Assembly (NCBI GenBank): GCA_019359355.1
Contig: JAHHHM010000002.1
Location: 248,001 to 312,000, forward strand
Length of the DNA: 64,000 bases
From: Microcoleus vaginatus WJT46-NPBG5
Lineage (GTDB): Bacteria > Cyanobacteriota > Cyanobacteriia > Cyanobacteriales > Oscillatoriaceae
Direction: 5' to 3'
The position numbers were made by a program, and so were the translations under genes. Within the stretch, counting starts at the first letter, position 1, and each line of letters starts with the position of its first letter. Shown one piece after another: positions 28,255-39,000 of the stretch. The notes under the pieces are model-generated. The model worked only from the letters and a program-made list of their open reading frames with translations, was not told the DNA's origin and searched no databases.

Positions 28255-30384
28255 TTAGGAGAGCCGGCGCAACACAACCAGCGACCGTCCTGTAACCGGC
28301 ACAGTCTTATCAGCCGTGTAAAGGATACTTCCCGGTTCAATAAAATGAGGTTCCTTGGTATCAATCACAAGGTCCCATTGACGGTCTTGCATCTCCGTTG
28401 GTAACTGAAACTCAATCAATTCCCAGTGGGCATTAAACAATATCAGAAAGCTCTCATCCATGATGCGCTGACCTTGGGGTCCTACTCTGGGAATTTCTTC
28501 TCCATTTAAGAACATCCCAACTGCCTTAGCATGACCAACACTCCACTCCTCCTCAGTCATCTCGGTGCCATCGGGGTTGTACCAGCCAAGATCGCTGATA
28601 GTTTTGCCGTAGATTGGCCGGCCTTGAAACCACTTGCGCCGGCGAAAAACTGGATGCTTGCGGCGGAAGAAAATAAGCTGGCGGGTGAAATCTAACAGAT
28701 CGGCTTTATCTTGTGGAAAATCCCAGTTCACCCAAGAAATTTCATTATCCTGGCAGTAGCCATTATTATTACCCTTTTGGGTTCGCTCCATTTCATCCCC
28801 ATAAACGATCATGGGAATGCCTTGGGAAAGCATCAGCGTTACTAGGAAGTTGCGCTTTTGTTGCTCTCGCAGCTGCAATATTTGGGGATCATCCGTCTCG
28901 CCTTCTGCGCCGCAATTCCAGGAACGGTTGTGACTTTCACCATCATTGTTACCCTCTCCATTCGCATCGTTGTGCTTTTCGTTGTAGCTGACCAAATCGT
29001 AGAGGGTGAAGCCATCGTGAGCAGTGATAAAGTTGATACTGGCATACGGACTGCGGCCATTTGTCTGATACAAGTCAGAGCTGCCGGTGAGCCGGTAAGC
29101 AAATTCACCGAGGGTTTGATCTTCACCCCGCCAAAAGTCCCGCACAGTGTCCCGATACTTGCCATTCCACTCGCACCACAGCAGGGGGAAGTTGCCGACT
29201 TGATAGCCGCCTTCTCCTACGTCCCAAGGTTCGGCAATCAGCTTGACATCGGCAAGTGTGGGGTCTTGGTGGATGATGTTAAAGAAAGAGGCCAGACTGT
29301 CTACTTCAAAGAGTTCTCGCGCTAAGGCGGAGGCAAGGTCAAAGCGGAAGCCATCGACGTGCATCTCTGTTACCCAGTAGCGCAGGCTATCCATGATTAA
29401 TTTCAGGATTTGCGGATGGCCGACGTTGAGGGTGTTGCCGCAGCCGGTGAAGTCCATGTAATACCGGCGATCTTCTGGGGAAAGTTGGTAATAACAGGCA
29501 TTATCGATGCCGCGAAATGACAGAGTTGGGCCTTTTTGATTGCCTTCGCCGGTGTGGTTGTAGACGACATCTAAAATGACCTCTATTCCTGCCTTATGTA
29601 GCGCCTTCACCATTTCCTTAAACTCGCGGACTTGGTTACCCGGTGTGGGATCGGAACTGTAGCCAGAGTAAGGAGCGAAGTAATTAATAGAGTCGTAACC
29701 CCAGTAATTTTTCAGGTCTTTGTCAGCAAGATGTCCGGGATAAGCTAGAAAGTGATGCACCGGCATCAATTCGACGGCGGTAATGCCAAGGGACTGCAAA
29801 TGAGCAACCGAAGCGGGATGGGCAAGGCCGGTATAAGTGCCGCGCAGTTCTTCAGGGATATTCGGTTGCAGTTGCGTAAAGCCCTTGACATGGACTTCGT
29901 AAATAATCGATTCATGAAAAGGAATTCGCAGCAGTTTGTCGCCTTCCCAATCAAACGTTTCATCGATCACAATCGACTTCGGCACCAAGTGGGCGCTATC
30001 ACCCTCGCTGAAAGAGAGGTCTTCGTCTGGATCTTCCCAAGAATAGCCAAAGAGTTCTGGGCCATTGCCAACATCTCCATCGATTGCCTTGGCATAAGGG
30101 TCAATCAGAAGTTTGTTGGGGTTAAAGCGATGACCTTGCTCTGGATCGTAGGGTCCATGCACTCGGTAGCCATAGGCTTGTCCCGGTGCTACCCCAGGTA
30201 TATAGCAGTGCCAAACCCAGTGGTCAACCTCAGTCAGAGTCAGGCGTTTCTCGTTGCCATCTTTGTCAAATAGACAAAGTTCCACACCCGTTGCGTTTTC
30301 AGAAAACAAAGCAAAATTTGTACCTTTGCCATCCCAGTACGAGCCTAAAGGATAGACTTTACCTGGCCACACTTCTAGATGCAT
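28255..30384 (-). CDS. glgX: Glycogen debranching enzyme GlgX (isoamylase type)
   Basis: It hydrolyses alpha-1,6 branches of glycogen after phosphorylase has shortened the chains. The N-terminal CBM48-like domain (YPLGSYWDGKGTNFALFSEN) is followed by the GH13 barrel: DVVYNHTGEGN, the nucleophile in DGFRFDLA near residue 346, the acid/base in AEPWD near 386 and TAHDGFTLYDLVSYNEKHN near 458. At 709 residues the length is normal. It is a single gene with long spacers on both sides. Confidence 0.97.
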   Translation of the reverse strand: MHLEVWPGKVYPLGSYWDGKGTNFALFSENATGVELCLFDKDGNEKRLTLTEVDHWVWHCYIPGVAPGQAYGYRVHGPYDPEQGHRFNPNKLLIDPYAKAIDGDVGNGPELFGYSWEDPDEDLSFSEGDSAHLVPKSIVIDETFDWEGDKLLRIPFHESIIYEVHVKGFTQLQPNIPEELRGTYTGLAHPASVAHLQSLGITAVELMPVHHFLAYPGHLADKDLKNYWGYDSINYFAPYSGYSSDPTPGNQVREFKEMVKALHKAGIEVILDVVYNHTGEGNQKGPTLSFRGIDNACYYQLSPEDRRYYMDFTGCGNTLNVGHPQILKLIMDSLRYWVTEMHVDGFRFDLASALARELFEVDSLASFFNIIHQDPTLADVKLIAEPWDVGEGGYQVGNFPLLWCEWNGKYRDTVRDFWRGEDQTLGEFAYRLTGSSDLYQTNGRSPYASINFITAHDGFTLYDLVSYNEKHNDANGEGNNDGESHNRSWNCGAEGETDDPQILQLREQQKRNFLVTLMLSQGIPMIVYGDEMERTQKGNNNGYCQDNEISWVNWDFPQDKADLLDFTRQLIFFRRKHPVFRRRKWFQGRPIYGKTISDLGWYNPDGTEMTEEEWSVGHAKAVGMFLNGEEIPRVGPQGQRIMDESFLILFNAHWELIEFQLPTEMQDRQWDLVIDTKEPHFIEPGSILYTADKTVPVTGRSLVVLRRLS

Positions 30385-31507
30385 ATATGGAAATTTAGCT
30401 AAAATGGATAGTTGAACAAAATCAAGTCTTTAGAAGACTACTCCAACCCAAGCTATTGGTTATTAATTTCTTGGGTTGACAATTAATTTAATGCTTAATC
30501 TTTTTTTTAACTTCTGTCAAAAGTATACTTTTGTTACAAAATATTTTGTAATCCTGAATACAGTATATCTAAACTTGCTGTATTGCTAAATTTGTCAATC
30601 CTTTTAAGGGAATAAAATTTAAGTAAAATAAATGCCGGCCCTTACTGTCATCTGTATGAAGGTAGAGTTTAAAATAGAACTTGAAGAGAAATTATTAATA
30701 CATTATCCTGAGAAACTCTATAGTAGTAGGCCAGCCTAAGCGCCGATTCCAACCAGTTCTAAGGCTGCGCTGGATGCTGCTGAGGCAGGAAATAAATTTC
30801 GGGCATTGAAAGTTTTCGGGAAAAATATACTATTTAGGCGGCAACTTTAAATTTCAAGTTAGCTGGATTGTGCCGGCAGAAAATTTAAATTTCTAACTTG
30901 CTAACTGTTAAAATATCCGTTATTATTTACGGATGAAAAGTATTTTTAAAATATAATATTAAGTTTAAAATTTAAACAGTTTTTTTTAACAGAGCTAACC
31001 ATTTCTCAAAAGAGTTTAATTCCAACTTGCTCGATAGCTCGGTTAGTTTTCACCGGCAGCCGGTGATCACAGCTTATAGTTTTATAAATTTCTAACTTTT
31101 GGAGCGGTTATTTACAAATTTACAAAAATCATAATATTTGTTAAATAACTTTAATATTTTTAAAAGCTTTGCAAAACAAAAATCTTCGATTTTTATTTTA
31201 ACGTTTTATTAAGCCGTCAAACTTTGATAGAAAACTCAGGGCACTTTAATACTGGATGAGTTATCTCACGCCTTCGTACAGTTTTTTGGCCTTAACGACT
31301 TTCTGACTTCAGACAGAAAACCTAAAGTCTTTATCCCATAACTCAGTACAAGTCGAGCCGAGTTCATCGGAAGCAAGCAAACGAGATCGCCTTATCACTC
31401 AAGCTTAGAGGCAATAGTTTCTCTATCTGCCGCCAAACTTTAAGCACCCACTCCGCGATCACCCCTGGTTTTGTCACTTTATTCTCACAGCAAGAACTAG
31501 AAATTTT
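30385..31507. other. Long AT-rich intergenic region between divergent glgX and kinase genes
   Basis: No gene is seen over 1.1 kb. Dyads lie close to glgX (30425-30478). Around 30855-30905 short CAAGTTAG/CTAACTTG arms repeat, and a perfect CACCGGCAGCCGGTG palindrome lies near 31051. The two genes are divergent, so both promoters must lie here. Confidence 0.5.
30425..30478. promoter_or_regulatory. Two adjacent dyads upstream of glgX
   Basis: AGTCTT-TAG-AAGACT is followed by CAACCCAAG and CTTGGGTTG (9-bp perfect arms, 17-base spacer), about 40-95 bases before the glgX start. They are candidate operator or leader structures; no known consensus is matched. Confidence 0.35.
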
Positions 31508-34500
31508 ATGAATGCTATTCTCCCCGGCTATCAACTGCTCGAATCTATTCATACCGGCATCAGAACCGTTATTTACCGAGGCTTGAGAGAATCGGATCAC
31601 GCGCCCATTATTATCAAAACTTTACAATCTGAGTATCCCACGCTTGAAGATATTACTCGCTTGCGCCATGAATATAAAATTATTCAAACTTTAGAAATTG
31701 AAGGAATTGTCAAAGCTTATAGCCTTGAAAGCTATCAGCATGGTTTAGCGTTGCTGCTAGAAGATTGTGGCGGGGTTGCGCTCAAAGATTGGATGAATTG
31801 TCAACCAATACCCATTTTATCGTTTCTTTCGATTGGCATTCAATTAGTTTCGGCGCTGGCAGAACTTCATAAGAATAATGTTATTCATAAAGATATTAAA
31901 CCTCACAATATTATTATTACTCCCTTAAACGGCAAAGTTAAAATTATTGACTTTAGTATTGCTTCAAAATTAGAGCGAGAAAACCCTAGTCTTAGCCATC
32001 CGGACTTGCTAGAAGGCACCCTTGCCTATATGTCTCCTGAACAAACCGGCAGGATGAATCGGATTGTTGACTACCGCACAGATTTTTATTCCTTGGGCGT
32101 TACCTTTTACGAAATGCTCACGGGTGAAGTGCCTTTTGACACACTCGATCCGCTGGAATTAGTTCATTGTCATATTGCGAAGGTGCCGGTGCCTCCCCAT
32201 CACCTAAATCCAGAAATTCCTGAAGCGGTTTCAAGCTTGGTCATGAAGTTATTAGCTAAAACCGCAGAAGATCGCTATCAAAGTGCGGAGGGATTAAAAT
32301 TTGACCTGGAAACGTGCTTACTCAAACTGCAAACAACCGGCATGATTTCTGGGTTTCTAGCCGGCAGTGCCGATAAAGCCGGTTTATTGAATATCCCGCA
32401 AAAACTTTACGGGCGTGAAGCGGAAGTTTTAACGCTGTTAGAAACTTTTGATCGCGTCAGTTCTGGCAACACCGAAATGATGCTGGTTTCCGGCTACTCC
32501 GGGATTGGCAAAACCGTTTTAGTCAATGAAGTACACAAACCCATTGTCCGGCAGCGGGGTTATTTTATTGCCGGCAAATTTGACCAATTTAAGCGAAACA
32601 TTCCGTTTGCTTCTCTGATTCAAGCATTTCAGTCATTAATTCAGCAATTACTCACCGAAAGTGAATCAGAAATTCTTATTTGGAAAGAAAAACTGTTATC
32701 GGCTTTAGGCAGTAACGGGCAAGTCATTATTGATGTGATTCCCGAAGTCGAATTAATTGTTGGCAAGCAGCCGCCTGTAACGGAGCTGGGGGCAACTGAA
32801 TCGCAAAACCGTTTCAGCCGGCTATTCAAACAATTTATTGGCGTCTTTACCACCCAAGAACATCCCCTTGTTGTCTTTCTCGATGACTTGCAGTGGGCAG
32901 ATTCAGCTTCATTAAAGCTGATTGAATTACTGATTACTGATGCGGATAGCCAATATTTATTACTGATTGGGGCATATCGAGATAATGAAGTGTTTCCCAC
33001 GCATCCGACCGTGCAAACGATTGAAAAGATCCAAGCTGCCGGCGCAACGGTTAATAACATTGTGCTTGAGCCGTTACAACTGATTCATGTTGAAGAATTA
33101 ATTGCCGATACTTTAAATGAATCAATTCGCTCAAAACTGCTGTCTGAGCTACTTTTTAATAAAACTCAGGGCAATCCTTTCTTCTTAACGCAACTGCTGA
33201 AAACGCTTTACCAAGAAGACTTGATAATTTATGACTTGTATTCGGGAACGTGGCAGTGGAATCTTGAGCAAATTCAAGCCATTGGAATTACCGATTATAA
33301 CGTCGTTGAGCTGATTGCTAGAAATATTCGCAAGTTGCCCGAAAGTACGCAGAAAGTTTTAAACCTGGCAGCTTGTATTGGCAACACGTTTAACTTAGAA
33401 GTTCTGGCAATTGTTAATGAGGAGTCATCCTTAGTGACGGCGGCTCAATTGTGGCCGGCACTTCAGGCCGGTTTGATTTTACCGCTCAGTAATGAGTATA
33501 AAATTCCCCTGGCCTTTACTCAAGAGGAATCTGCCGGTATTACTTTAACCGATATCAAAGTTGACTACAAGTTTTTACACGACCGAGTCCAGCAAGCTGC
33601 GTATTCTTTGATTCCCGATGATGAGAAAAAGCAAAGCCATTTAAAAATTGGTCAATTGCTCCTACAAAATACAACGCTAGAAGACCGCAAAGAGAATATT
33701 TTTGCATTAGTCAATCAACTGAACTACGGGACTGATTTACTCACTTCTGAGTCAGAAAAATATCAGCTAGCTGAGCTAAATTTGATTGCCGGTCAAAAAG
33801 CGAAAGCAGCGACAGCGCACGAGTCTGCCATCAAATATTTAGAAGTGGGTTTAACACTGTTGGCGTCTGATAGTTGGGAAAGTCAGTATGAACTGACATT
33901 AGGACTACATGAGGAAGCAGCAGAGGCAGCATTTCTGAGTGGGGATTTTGACCGAATGCAGAAATTCGTTGAGGTAGTGCAGAACTGCGCTAAAACGCTA
34001 CTGGACAAAGTAAAAGTATATGAAGTTCAGATTCAAGCTGATATCGCGCAGAACAAGCTACAGGACGCAATCAATACGGCATTACAAGTTTTAAAGCTGT
34101 TAGGGGTAGAGTTTCCCTCTCAGCCGAACCCGTCAGATATTGGGCAGGGACTTGCGGAAACTGCAACCATTTTGAATGGAAAGGAGGCTGTGGATTTATT
34201 TGATTTACCTCAAATGACTGACCTAAATAAACTCGCAGCTTTAAGGTTACTGTCAAGCCTATTTGCTGTTGCCTACTTTGTGGCACCTGTTCTAGCACCC
34301 TTAGTTGTGTTGAAACAAGTCAATTTATCTGTGCAATATGGCAATGCTGGTATATCTCCGTTTGCTTATGCACTTTATGGTTTTCTTTTATGTGCAATAG
34401 TCGAAAATATTGAATCAGGATATCAGTTCGGTCAATTAGCTTTGCGTTTAGTGTCCTTATTGAATGCTAAAGAAATCAGCACCAAGACGTACTTTATCGT

Positions 34501-37500
34501 TAACATCATGATTCGGCCTTGGAAAGAACACGCTAGCAATACCTTAGGCCCTTTCGTGTCAACTTATTCTAGCGGATTGGAAACCGGAGATTTAGAATAT
34601 GGTGGCTATGCAGCAGCTACATACAGCTATTATTCATATTTTGTGGGCAGTGAACTGGCTCATCTAGAACGAGAAATGGCAATTTATACAGATGCCATTC
34701 GTAAAATTAAGCAAGAAACAGCGCTGAATTACCTAGCAGCCTATAGGCAGGCTGTTTTAAACATGATTGGAAAAAGTCAAAATCCGTGTATTTTAAGCGG
34801 TGAAGCCTACAACGAGCAGCTCATGCTGCCACTGCATCAGCAAACCAATGATCAAATGGCAATTTATATTTTATACTTTAACAAAACCTTACTTTGTTAT
34901 TGGTTTGAACACTATTCAGAAGCCCTTAAAAATGCAGAAACAGCAAAAAAATATTTAAGCGTCGTAGCAGGTTTGTTCGTTTTTCCGATCTATAATTTTT
35001 ATTATTCTTTAGTGTGGTTGGCGGTGTATTCTGATAGTCCACAGTCAGAGCAACAGGGCATTCTTGAGAGAGTACAAGCTAATCAAGAAAAAATGGAGAA
35101 ATGGGCGCATCATGCCCCAATGAACTTTTTACATAAATTTTATCTAGTGGAGGCAGAGCGGTATCGAGTTCTCGGTGACAATGTCGAGGCAATGGAAATG
35201 TATGACAAAGCAATCGCTATTGCCAAAGAAAATGAGTACATAAACGAAGAAGCACTCGCCCATGAACTTGCGGCAAAATTCTATCTGTCATGGGGTAAAG
35301 AAACAATTGCTATAACCTACATGACGAATGCTTACTACGCTTATGTACGTTGGGGAGCAACCGCTAAAGTAGAGCATTTAGAAGAACGCTATCCGCAATT
35401 ACTTGCTGCCGTCCTTAACCAGAAAATGAATCAAAAGGCAGCGGAGCCAATTATGCAGACGATCCAGGGAACCATCACTGCCACCGGCACTGCAATTTCA
35501 GAAATGCTGGACTTAGGAAGTGTGATGAAAGCATCGCAGATTATTTCTGGGGAAATTGTTTTATCTAGCTTGCTCGACAAGTTAATGAAAATTTTAATTG
35601 AGAATGCCGGCGCACAAACCGGCTCACTCCTCTTGCCAAAAAATGGGGAATTTTTCATAGAAGCAACGGGGAGTAAAGATGAGGTGCAAGTGCTGCCATC
35701 TCTTCCCGTGTCAACGAGTCAGCAGCTCCCTGTATCGGTGCTTAATTATGTCATCAGAACTCAAAAAGATGTTGTTTTAAATGATGCTTGCTGTGAGGAA
35801 CTGTTTAAGACTGACTCATATATCACCCAGCGCCGGCCAAAATCAATTCTGTGTGTGCCGATTCTCTATCAAGGCAAACTGACTGCGATTCTTTACCTAG
35901 AAAATAATCTGGTTGCCGGTGCTTTTACACCCAAACGGGTAGAAATTTTGCGAATGCTCTCCGCGCAAGCCGCAATTGCCATAGAAAATGCCACCCTTTA
36001 TCACACCCTAGAAGTCAAAGTTGAAGAGCGAACTGAGGAATTAAAAGAAAAGAATTCGCATCTAGAAATAGAAATAAAAGAGCGCCAACGAGCTGAGAAA
36101 GCCGCAGAAGCGGCGAATCGAGCCAAAAGCCAATTTCTCGCTAACATGAGTCACGAATTAAGAACGCCCCTCAATGGCGTTTTAGGTTACGCTCAAATCC
36201 TCAAACGTGACAAAAACTTAACTCCTCAGCAAACGACAGGAGTTAACATTATTCACCAATGTGGCGAACATCTCTTAACTCTAATTAATGATGTTTTAGA
36301 CCTTTCAAAGATTGAAGCTGGAAAAATGGATCTCAATCTTACAGAGTTTCATTTTTCACAATTTCTCCAAAGCATTGTTGAAATTTGTCGCATTCGGGCC
36401 GAACAAAAGGGAATTTCGCTGAATTACGAACCTATAACCCAGCTTCCTATAGGAATTCTTGCTGATGAAAAAAGACTGCGGCAGATTGTGATAAATTTAC
36501 TGGGGAATGCTGTTAAGTTTACCGAAGCCGGCGGCGTTACCTTCAAAGTTGGATACGTTAATGATTCATCGTTTCTTGCTCATGATTCATCCCCATCTCC
36601 TCCGACTAAAATTCGCTTTCAAGTAGAAGACACCGGCATCGGAATTGCATCCGAAAAATTATCTAAAATATTTTTGCCCTTCGAGCAGGTAGGCGATAGC
36701 GCTCGTCAAACCGAAGGAACGGGCTTAGGATTAGCAATTAGCCGGCAATTAGTTGAAATGATGGGGGGTGAATTAAAAGTAGAAAGTGCTGCTGGTAAAG
36801 GCAGTGTTTTCTGGTTTGATATAGAATTAACCGAAGTTGAAGGATGGGCAAAATACCAAAAACAAGCTGAAAAAATTATTCGAGGGTATGCCGGCGCTAA
36901 GCGTAAAATATTAGTCGTGGATGATAAATGGGAAAATCGCTTTGTTGTTGTCAACTTGTTAGCGCCTCTGGGATTTGAAGTCAAGGAAGCAACTGACGGT
37001 GGAGACTGTTTGAACAAAGCGGCTGCTTTTCATCCCGATTGCATTTTCACCGATTTGGTTATGCCGGTTATGGATGGCTTTGAAGCGATCAGGAGAATTC
37101 GCAAATCACCCGAACTTAAAAAGGTGGTAATTATCGGTACGTCTGCCAGTGTTTTTGAGGCAGAAACGCAGGGGAGTTTAGAAGCTGGATGCGATGCTTT
37201 TCTCCCGAAGCCGGTTCGTGCCGAAGAACTTTTTGAATGCTTAAGCCGCCTGCTTAATTTAGAATGGATTTATGAGTTAGAAGTGATCGCTCCTGATTCT
37301 TCCGTCCCAACGATTCCTGAAAGCAGCCAAGAGAAAGAAGTAATTGCGCCTCCTGCTGAAGAACTTTCGAGCTTTTTAGAGTTTGCAATGAGTGGCGATT
37401 TACAACAAATTCAAAAGCAATCTGAAGAGCTTAAGAATTTGTCGCCTCAATTCGCTGCTTTTGCTAATCATCTAATTCAGTTGGCTAACGATTTTGAGGA

Positions 37501-37549
37501 TGAAAAAGTTCTAGAGTTCATACAGCAATACTTGGAGGTACAATCATGA
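31508..37549 (+). CDS. Ser/Thr kinase - AAA ATPase - GAF - histidine kinase - receiver protein
   Basis: A 2013-residue multisensor signalling protein of the HstK-like class found in filamentous cyanobacteria. Residues 8-270 are a protein kinase domain (catalytic loop HKDIKPHN; DFG replaced by DFS; the metal-binding Asp is kept). An AAA_16 ATPase follows (Walker A GYSGIGKTV near 328), then a long helical/TPR-like region, GAF (about 1345-1500), HisKA with the phospho-His in MSHELRTPLNG (near 1549), HATPase (about 1650-1785) and a receiver (about 1798-1920, TDLVMPVMDG). It overlaps the next kinase gene by 4 bases (ATGA), so both are expected to work as one relay. The signal and output are unknown. 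Confidence 0.93.
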   Translation: MNAILPGYQLLESIHTGIRTVIYRGLRESDHAPIIIKTLQSEYPTLEDITRLRHEYKIIQTLEIEGIVKAYSLESYQHGLALLLEDCGGVALKDWMNCQPIPILSFLSIGIQLVSALAELHKNNVIHKDIKPHNIIITPLNGKVKIIDFSIASKLERENPSLSHPDLLEGTLAYMSPEQTGRMNRIVDYRTDFYSLGVTFYEMLTGEVPFDTLDPLELVHCHIAKVPVPPHHLNPEIPEAVSSLVMKLLAKTAEDRYQSAEGLKFDLETCLLKLQTTGMISGFLAGSADKAGLLNIPQKLYGREAEVLTLLETFDRVSSGNTEMMLVSGYSGIGKTVLVNEVHKPIVRQRGYFIAGKFDQFKRNIPFASLIQAFQSLIQQLLTESESEILIWKEKLLSALGSNGQVIIDVIPEVELIVGKQPPVTELGATESQNRFSRLFKQFIGVFTTQEHPLVVFLDDLQWADSASLKLIELLITDADSQYLLLIGAYRDNEVFPTHPTVQTIEKIQAAGATVNNIVLEPLQLIHVEELIADTLNESIRSKLLSELLFNKTQGNPFFLTQLLKTLYQEDLIIYDLYSGTWQWNLEQIQAIGITDYNVVELIARNIRKLPESTQKVLNLAACIGNTFNLEVLAIVNEESSLVTAAQLWPALQAGLILPLSNEYKIPLAFTQEESAGITLTDIKVDYKFLHDRVQQAAYSLIPDDEKKQSHLKIGQLLLQNTTLEDRKENIFALVNQLNYGTDLLTSESEKYQLAELNLIAGQKAKAATAHESAIKYLEVGLTLLASDSWESQYELTLGLHEEAAEAAFLSGDFDRMQKFVEVVQNCAKTLLDKVKVYEVQIQADIAQNKLQDAINTALQVLKLLGVEFPSQPNPSDIGQGLAETATILNGKEAVDLFDLPQMTDLNKLAALRLLSSLFAVAYFVAPVLAPLVVLKQVNLSVQYGNAGISPFAYALYGFLLCAIVENIESGYQFGQLALRLVSLLNAKEISTKTYFIVNIMIRPWKEHASNTLGPFVSTYSSGLETGDLEYGGYAAATYSYYSYFVGSELAHLEREMAIYTDAIRKIKQETALNYLAAYRQAVLNMIGKSQNPCILSGEAYNEQLMLPLHQQTNDQMAIYILYFNKTLLCYWFEHYSEALKNAETAKKYLSVVAGLFVFPIYNFYYSLVWLAVYSDSPQSEQQGILERVQANQEKMEKWAHHAPMNFLHKFYLVEAERYRVLGDNVEAMEMYDKAIAIAKENEYINEEALAHELAAKFYLSWGKETIAITYMTNAYYAYVRWGATAKVEHLEERYPQLLAAVLNQKMNQKAAEPIMQTIQGTITATGTAISEMLDLGSVMKASQIISGEIVLSSLLDKLMKILIENAGAQTGSLLLPKNGEFFIEATGSKDEVQVLPSLPVSTSQQLPVSVLNYVIRTQKDVVLNDACCEELFKTDSYITQRRPKSILCVPILYQGKLTAILYLENNLVAGAFTPKRVEILRMLSAQAAIAIENATLYHTLEVKVEERTEELKEKNSHLEIEIKERQRAEKAAEAANRAKSQFLANMSHELRTPLNGVLGYAQILKRDKNLTPQQTTGVNIIHQCGEHLLTLINDVLDLSKIEAGKMDLNLTEFHFSQFLQSIVEICRIRAEQKGISLNYEPITQLPIGILADEKRLRQIVINLLGNAVKFTEAGGVTFKVGYVNDSSFLAHDSSPSPPTKIRFQVEDTGIGIASEKLSKIFLPFEQVGDSARQTEGTGLGLAISRQLVEMMGGELKVESAAGKGSVFWFDIELTEVEGWAKYQKQAEKIIRGYAGAKRKILVVDDKWENRFVVVNLLAPLGFEVKEATDGGDCLNKAAAFHPDCIFTDLVMPVMDGFEAIRRIRKSPELKKVVIIGTSASVFEAETQGSLEAGCDAFLPKPVRAEELFECLSRLLNLEWIYELEVIAPDSSVPTIPESSQEKEVIAPPAEELSSFLEFAMSGDLQQIQKQSEELKNLSPQFAAFANHLIQLANDFEDEKVLEFIQQYLEVQS

Positions 37550-39000
37550 GCGCTGATTCTTCTAATTTTGGCCCGATTCTCATTGTCGATGATAACCCAA
37601 CTAATTTACAATTGCTCTTTGATTGTTTGACGACTGCCGGCTATAAAGTTTGGGTGGCTCGGAGTGGTCAAAGTGCGATTAAAAAGGTCGAATATTCCCC
37701 GCCCGACTTAATTTTACTCGATGTATTAATGCCGGGTATGGATGGCTTTGAAACCTGCTTGTATCTAAAAGCTGCTGAATCAACAAAAGACATTCCCGTT
37801 ATTTTTATGACGGCACTAGCCGATACAGAAAATAAAGTTAAAGGCTTTAATGCCGGCGCAGTCGATTATATCACCAAGCCATTTCAGCAAGAAGAAGTGT
37901 TAGCTCGTGTTCAAACTCATTTGAACATCCGAAATCTAACAAAAAAACTCCAAGTTCAAAACGAACAATTACACCAAGAAATTACGAAACGTACCCAGTT
38001 AGCAAACGAGTTAGAAAGACGAGTGGAAGAGCGAACCGTAGAGTTATCAAAGACTAACAGCCGTCTGCAACAGGAAATTGAAGAGCGCTGCTTAGCTGAG
38101 CAAACATTGCAGCGTTCGCTTGTAAAACTCCAACAAGCTCAAAGCCAATTAATTCAGAGCGAAAAAATGTCTGCTATTGGGCAAATGGTTGCCGGTGTAG
38201 CTCATGAAATTAACAACCCAGTTAACTTTATTTATGGCAACCTTTCCCACGTTAGCGATGATATTGAAGAGCTTCTGGAGATGCTAAATTTATATCAAGA
38301 AGTTTATCCTAATTCTGAACAAAGAATTGCTGAAAAAGCCGAAAATATAGACCTAGAATTTCTGATTGAAGACTTGCCTAAAATGCTGAATTCAATGCAA
38401 GTAGGTGCGGAACGAATTCGTGATATTGTTTTGTCATTGCGGCGTTTCTCGCACCAAGATGGATTTGAAATGAAGCCGATGAATATCCATGAAGGTATTG
38501 ACAGCACGTTGATGATTTTGCACAATCGGCTGAAATTTAAGCAAGATCGCCCTGCCATTGAAATCATTAAAGAGTATTCTCCTAATTTGCCACTTGTCCA
38601 GTGTTATGGCGGCGAGCTGAATCAAGTTTTTATGAATATTCTTGCTAACGCAATTGATGCGCTCGATGAGTATAACCATCAAAGGAGCGCCGAACAGATA
38701 AAAGCTTACCCAAGCTGGATTTGGATTAACACCCAGGTAACAGAGGGGAACCGAGCAATTATCCGAATTAAAGATAATGGCTCTGGGATAAAACCTGAAG
38801 TAGCTCAACACATTTTTGATCCTTTCTATACAACTAAAGCACCCGGAAAAGGAACGGGAATTGGATTGTCAATTAGCTGGCAAATTGTGGTTGAAAAACA
38901 TGGCGGAAGTTTGCAATGTTTTTCAACACCGGCACAAGGCACAGAGTTTGTGATTGAACTTCCAATTGCTCAGGCATATCAAGCAATGCTTGCCTCGTAA
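37546..39000 (+). CDS. Receiver-histidine kinase hybrid
   Basis: The 484-residue protein begins with a receiver (ILIVDDNPTN; phospho-Asp in LLDVLMPGMDG; conserved Lys in YITKPF), then a long coiled coil (about 130-205) and a HisKA-like dimerisation helix with the phospho-His in VAGVAHEINNPVNF near residue 221. The HATPase domain has ILANAIDAL, IKDNGSGIKPEV and GTGIGLSI. It has no membrane segment, so it is a soluble kinase probably driven by phosphorylation of its own receiver, plausibly by the coupled upstream kinase (ATGA overlap). No DNA-binding output lies nearby. Confidence 0.93.
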   Translation: MSADSSNFGPILIVDDNPTNLQLLFDCLTTAGYKVWVARSGQSAIKKVEYSPPDLILLDVLMPGMDGFETCLYLKAAESTKDIPVIFMTALADTENKVKGFNAGAVDYITKPFQQEEVLARVQTHLNIRNLTKKLQVQNEQLHQEITKRTQLANELERRVEERTVELSKTNSRLQQEIEERCLAEQTLQRSLVKLQQAQSQLIQSEKMSAIGQMVAGVAHEINNPVNFIYGNLSHVSDDIEELLEMLNLYQEVYPNSEQRIAEKAENIDLEFLIEDLPKMLNSMQVGAERIRDIVLSLRRFSHQDGFEMKPMNIHEGIDSTLMILHNRLKFKQDRPAIEIIKEYSPNLPLVQCYGGELNQVFMNILANAIDALDEYNHQRSAEQIKAYPSWIWINTQVTEGNRAIIRIKDNGSGIKPEVAQHIFDPFYTTKAPGKGTGIGLSISWQIVVEKHGGSLQCFSTPAQGTEFVIELPIAQAYQAMLAS

